A stretch of DNA of 23,682 nucleotides, taken from CAYRVX01 sp964642165. Its GTDB lineage: Bacteria > Planctomycetota > Phycisphaerae > SM23-33. Numbering within the stretch: position 1 is the first letter of the stretch; every line of letters begins with the position of its first letter. The position numbers and the translations under genes were made by a program. The notes beneath the pieces were generated by a model, which was not told where the DNA came from, made no database searches, and saw nothing but the letters and a program-made list of their open reading frames with translations. The stretch lies in contig CAZXOC010000090.1 of the NCBI GenBank assembly GCA_964642165.1, forward strand, positions 1 through 23,682. Direction: 5' to 3'. Positions 22,600 to 23,682 of the stretch are shown here, piece after piece.

Positions 22600-22759
22600 T
22601 CATGGAAAACCCGCCATGAGCGGGTCATGGTGGGAAACGGAAATATCGTGCGCCGCAGGCGTATCTGCGGAGGAGCGCGGAGGCAGGGCGGTCATCTTCG
22701 CGGGAACAGAACGGACCCCCGTCCGTTTGTCGTTCCGGCTGAATTCATCGGAGGTCATG
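22600..22759 (+). promoter_or_regulatory. Structured 160-nt 5' leader with alternative hairpins
   Basis: Right after the predicted start two perfect 6-bp hairpins overlap and exclude each other: ACCCGC/GCGGGT (22609-22625) and CCATGA/TCATGG (22614-22630). Further on are CCGCAG/CTGCGG (22653-22670) and a long hairpin with ACGGAC/GTCCGT inside GGAAC/GTTCC (22703-22736), ending 13 bases before the GGAGG ribosome binding site. No known riboswitch class was recognised. A cis-acting RNA role is inferred from the layout only. Confidence 0.4.
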
Positions 22760-23545
22760 ATGACTCGAAACAACGCAAGCAAGGCGCTGTGGATCCCCGT
22801 GCTGGTGGCGATGGCCGGCTTGGCCCTCACGGGCGCTTCGGCTAACGCGGCGGTCATTACCGTCACCGGCGTCACCGGGCATGACGGAGGAAATTGGCCG
22901 TCTACTCTCGGGCACCTTACCGATATGCTCAACGGCCTGTACCCGGGGAGCATGAACGCCGACCATAGCCCGGGCATGGACACCTCGGCCGACCCGACGG
23001 ATCCCTCGACTTGGTTGTATAGCCCCGGCGGTTGGGGGGATGAATGGAAGGCCAACTCACGCCTGGATCCGCTCACTTCGAGCAATGCCAAGATCGGCTG
23101 GGCTGTTCTGGATCTCGGCAGTTCGACCGCGGGTCTGGACAATATGTATCTCTGGAACGTCCGTTCGCAGGATAACACCGAGAATGTGGACACCTTCAAC
23201 GTCTATTACGCCGACGGCGTTGGTATCGACACATTGCCGCCGATGCCGAATTCCAAGTCAACCACAGGTGATTACGATTTTTCCAGTGGGGATTGGACTT
23301 TGCTCAACAGTGGCGGTGCCCTGACCCTCCCGATCAATACTTCGAATGGCAACACGCCGCAACTCGCCGTTGATCTTCTCGGCATTTCCGCCCAGTACAT
23401 CGGCCTGGAAATCCTTACTGCCGGCAATGGTACAGGTTCTGGCCGGGTGGGTCTGGCGCAAGTCGAAATCACCCCCGAGCCGGCCACGCTGGCGCTGCTG
23501 GGCCTCGGCGGCCTGGCGATGTTGAAGCGAAGGCGGCACGCCTGA
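22760..23545 (+). CDS. Secreted PEP-CTERM sorting-domain protein
   Basis: The gene encodes 261 residues. Two ATGs stand in tandem (22757, 22760); the second is chosen because GGAGG (22750-22754) is then 5 nt away. Residues 1-29 are a Sec signal ending ANAA. The mature part is about 205 residues, low in Lys and Cys, rich in Gly, Asn, Ser, Thr and Asp, with no catalytic motif. A stretch IGWAVLDLGSSTAGLDNMYL followed by DTFNVYYADG resembles discoidin-like beta-sandwich strands, so a binding role is possible. The C terminus has Pro239-Glu-Pro241, a hydrophobic helix (LALLGLGGLAML) and KRRRHA, the exosortase-recognised PEP-CTERM signal; the protein should be processed and released or anchored at the surface. 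Codons are clearly less GC-rich at third positions than in the other genes. It is likely highly expressed, given its perfect promoter and strong terminator. Confidence 0.9.
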   Translation: MTRNNASKALWIPVLVAMAGLALTGASANAAVITVTGVTGHDGGNWPSTLGHLTDMLNGLYPGSMNADHSPGMDTSADPTDPSTWLYSPGGWGDEWKANSRLDPLTSSNAKIGWAVLDLGSSTAGLDNMYLWNVRSQDNTENVDTFNVYYADGVGIDTLPPMPNSKSTTGDYDFSSGDWTLLNSGGALTLPINTSNGNTPQLAVDLLGISAQYIGLEILTAGNGTGSGRVGLAQVEITPEPATLALLGLGGLAMLKRRRHA

Positions 23546-23653
23546 GCGGAAATCCGCCGCGGCGGGCTGCGTCGCCGCAGATCCTGAGTTAGCCGCCGGC
23601 GGATCGAAGGGCCGCCGCCCTGGAGCGAATGACCCGATTGACTTGAACCTCCC

Positions 23654-23682
23654 AATCGCCCGTCGAAAGACGGGCGATTTTT
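23654..23682 (+). terminator. Strong intrinsic terminator
   Basis: AATCGCCCGTC (23654-23664), a GAAA tetraloop and GACGGGCGATT (23669-23679) form an 11-bp perfect stem that runs into a T tract cut by the window end. It lies 109 bases beyond the PEP-CTERM stop codon and presumably ends that transcript. Confidence 0.85.

Noticed and set aside
1..23682. CRISPR array, insertion sequence, prophage or rRNA
   Set aside because: No regular repeat-spacer pattern, transposase, phage gene or rRNA signature was found on reading both strands.

Overview
The window is GC-rich bacterial DNA from a planctomycete, most likely of the Phycisphaerae type. The assignment rests on gene types: an N-terminal LEPR-XLL export motif on a giant protein, PEP-CTERM sorting tails, a Tat-exported Gfo/Idh/MocA oxidoreductase, a HEAT-repeat protein with a discoidin (F5/8C) tail, and many exported glycoside hydrolases. 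No 16S rRNA or other phylogenetic marker except trpS is present, so finer placement is inference.

Layout. 1-2957 (minus): N-terminal 985 codons of a giant LEPR-XLL surface protein that runs off the left edge. 3210-6266 (minus): exported GH116-type enzyme with an inserted beta-sandwich. 6433-11585 (plus): a GH29 alpha-L-fucosidase, a Tat-exported Gfo/Idh/MocA oxidoreductase and an exported HEAT/F5-8C protein, probably co-transcribed at least in part. 11663-11736: tRNA-Arg(UCU). 11938-12870 (plus): a six-bladed YWTD beta-propeller with PEP-CTERM anchor. 13103-17973 (minus): a GH50-like enzyme, an unrecognised exported protein with an in-frame stop near its C terminus, and a second GH29 fucosidase. 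18135-19121 (plus): trpS, apparently near-leaderless. 19362-21872 (minus): an exported protein made of two tandem TIM-barrel hydrolase-like halves. 21873-22565: little coding content, with a decayed remnant of a DNA adenine methyltransferase. 22760-23545 (plus): a small PEP-CTERM protein behind a perfect TTGACA/TATAAT promoter and a structured leader, with a strong intrinsic terminator at the window edge.

Together the genes look like a carbohydrate-degradation neighbourhood: at least five glycosidase-like enzymes (GH116, two GH29, GH50-like, the double-barrel protein), a carbohydrate-type oxidoreductase and surface-anchored binding proteins. The GH116, GH50-like and double-barrel proteins carry export signals, while both fucosidases lack them, suggesting outside or periplasmic trimming followed by cytosolic release of fucose. 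No sulfatase, TonB/SusCD-type transporter or dedicated regulator is visible here.

The most notable points are the duplicated double-barrel protein (19362-21872), the overlapping alternative hairpins in the leader of the PEP-CTERM gene (22600-22759) with possible echoes upstream of the other PEP-CTERM gene, the in-frame TGA at 15547-15549 followed by 42 more codons, and the compositionally distinct right end with its methyltransferase fossil. No mobile element, CRISPR array or prophage was seen.
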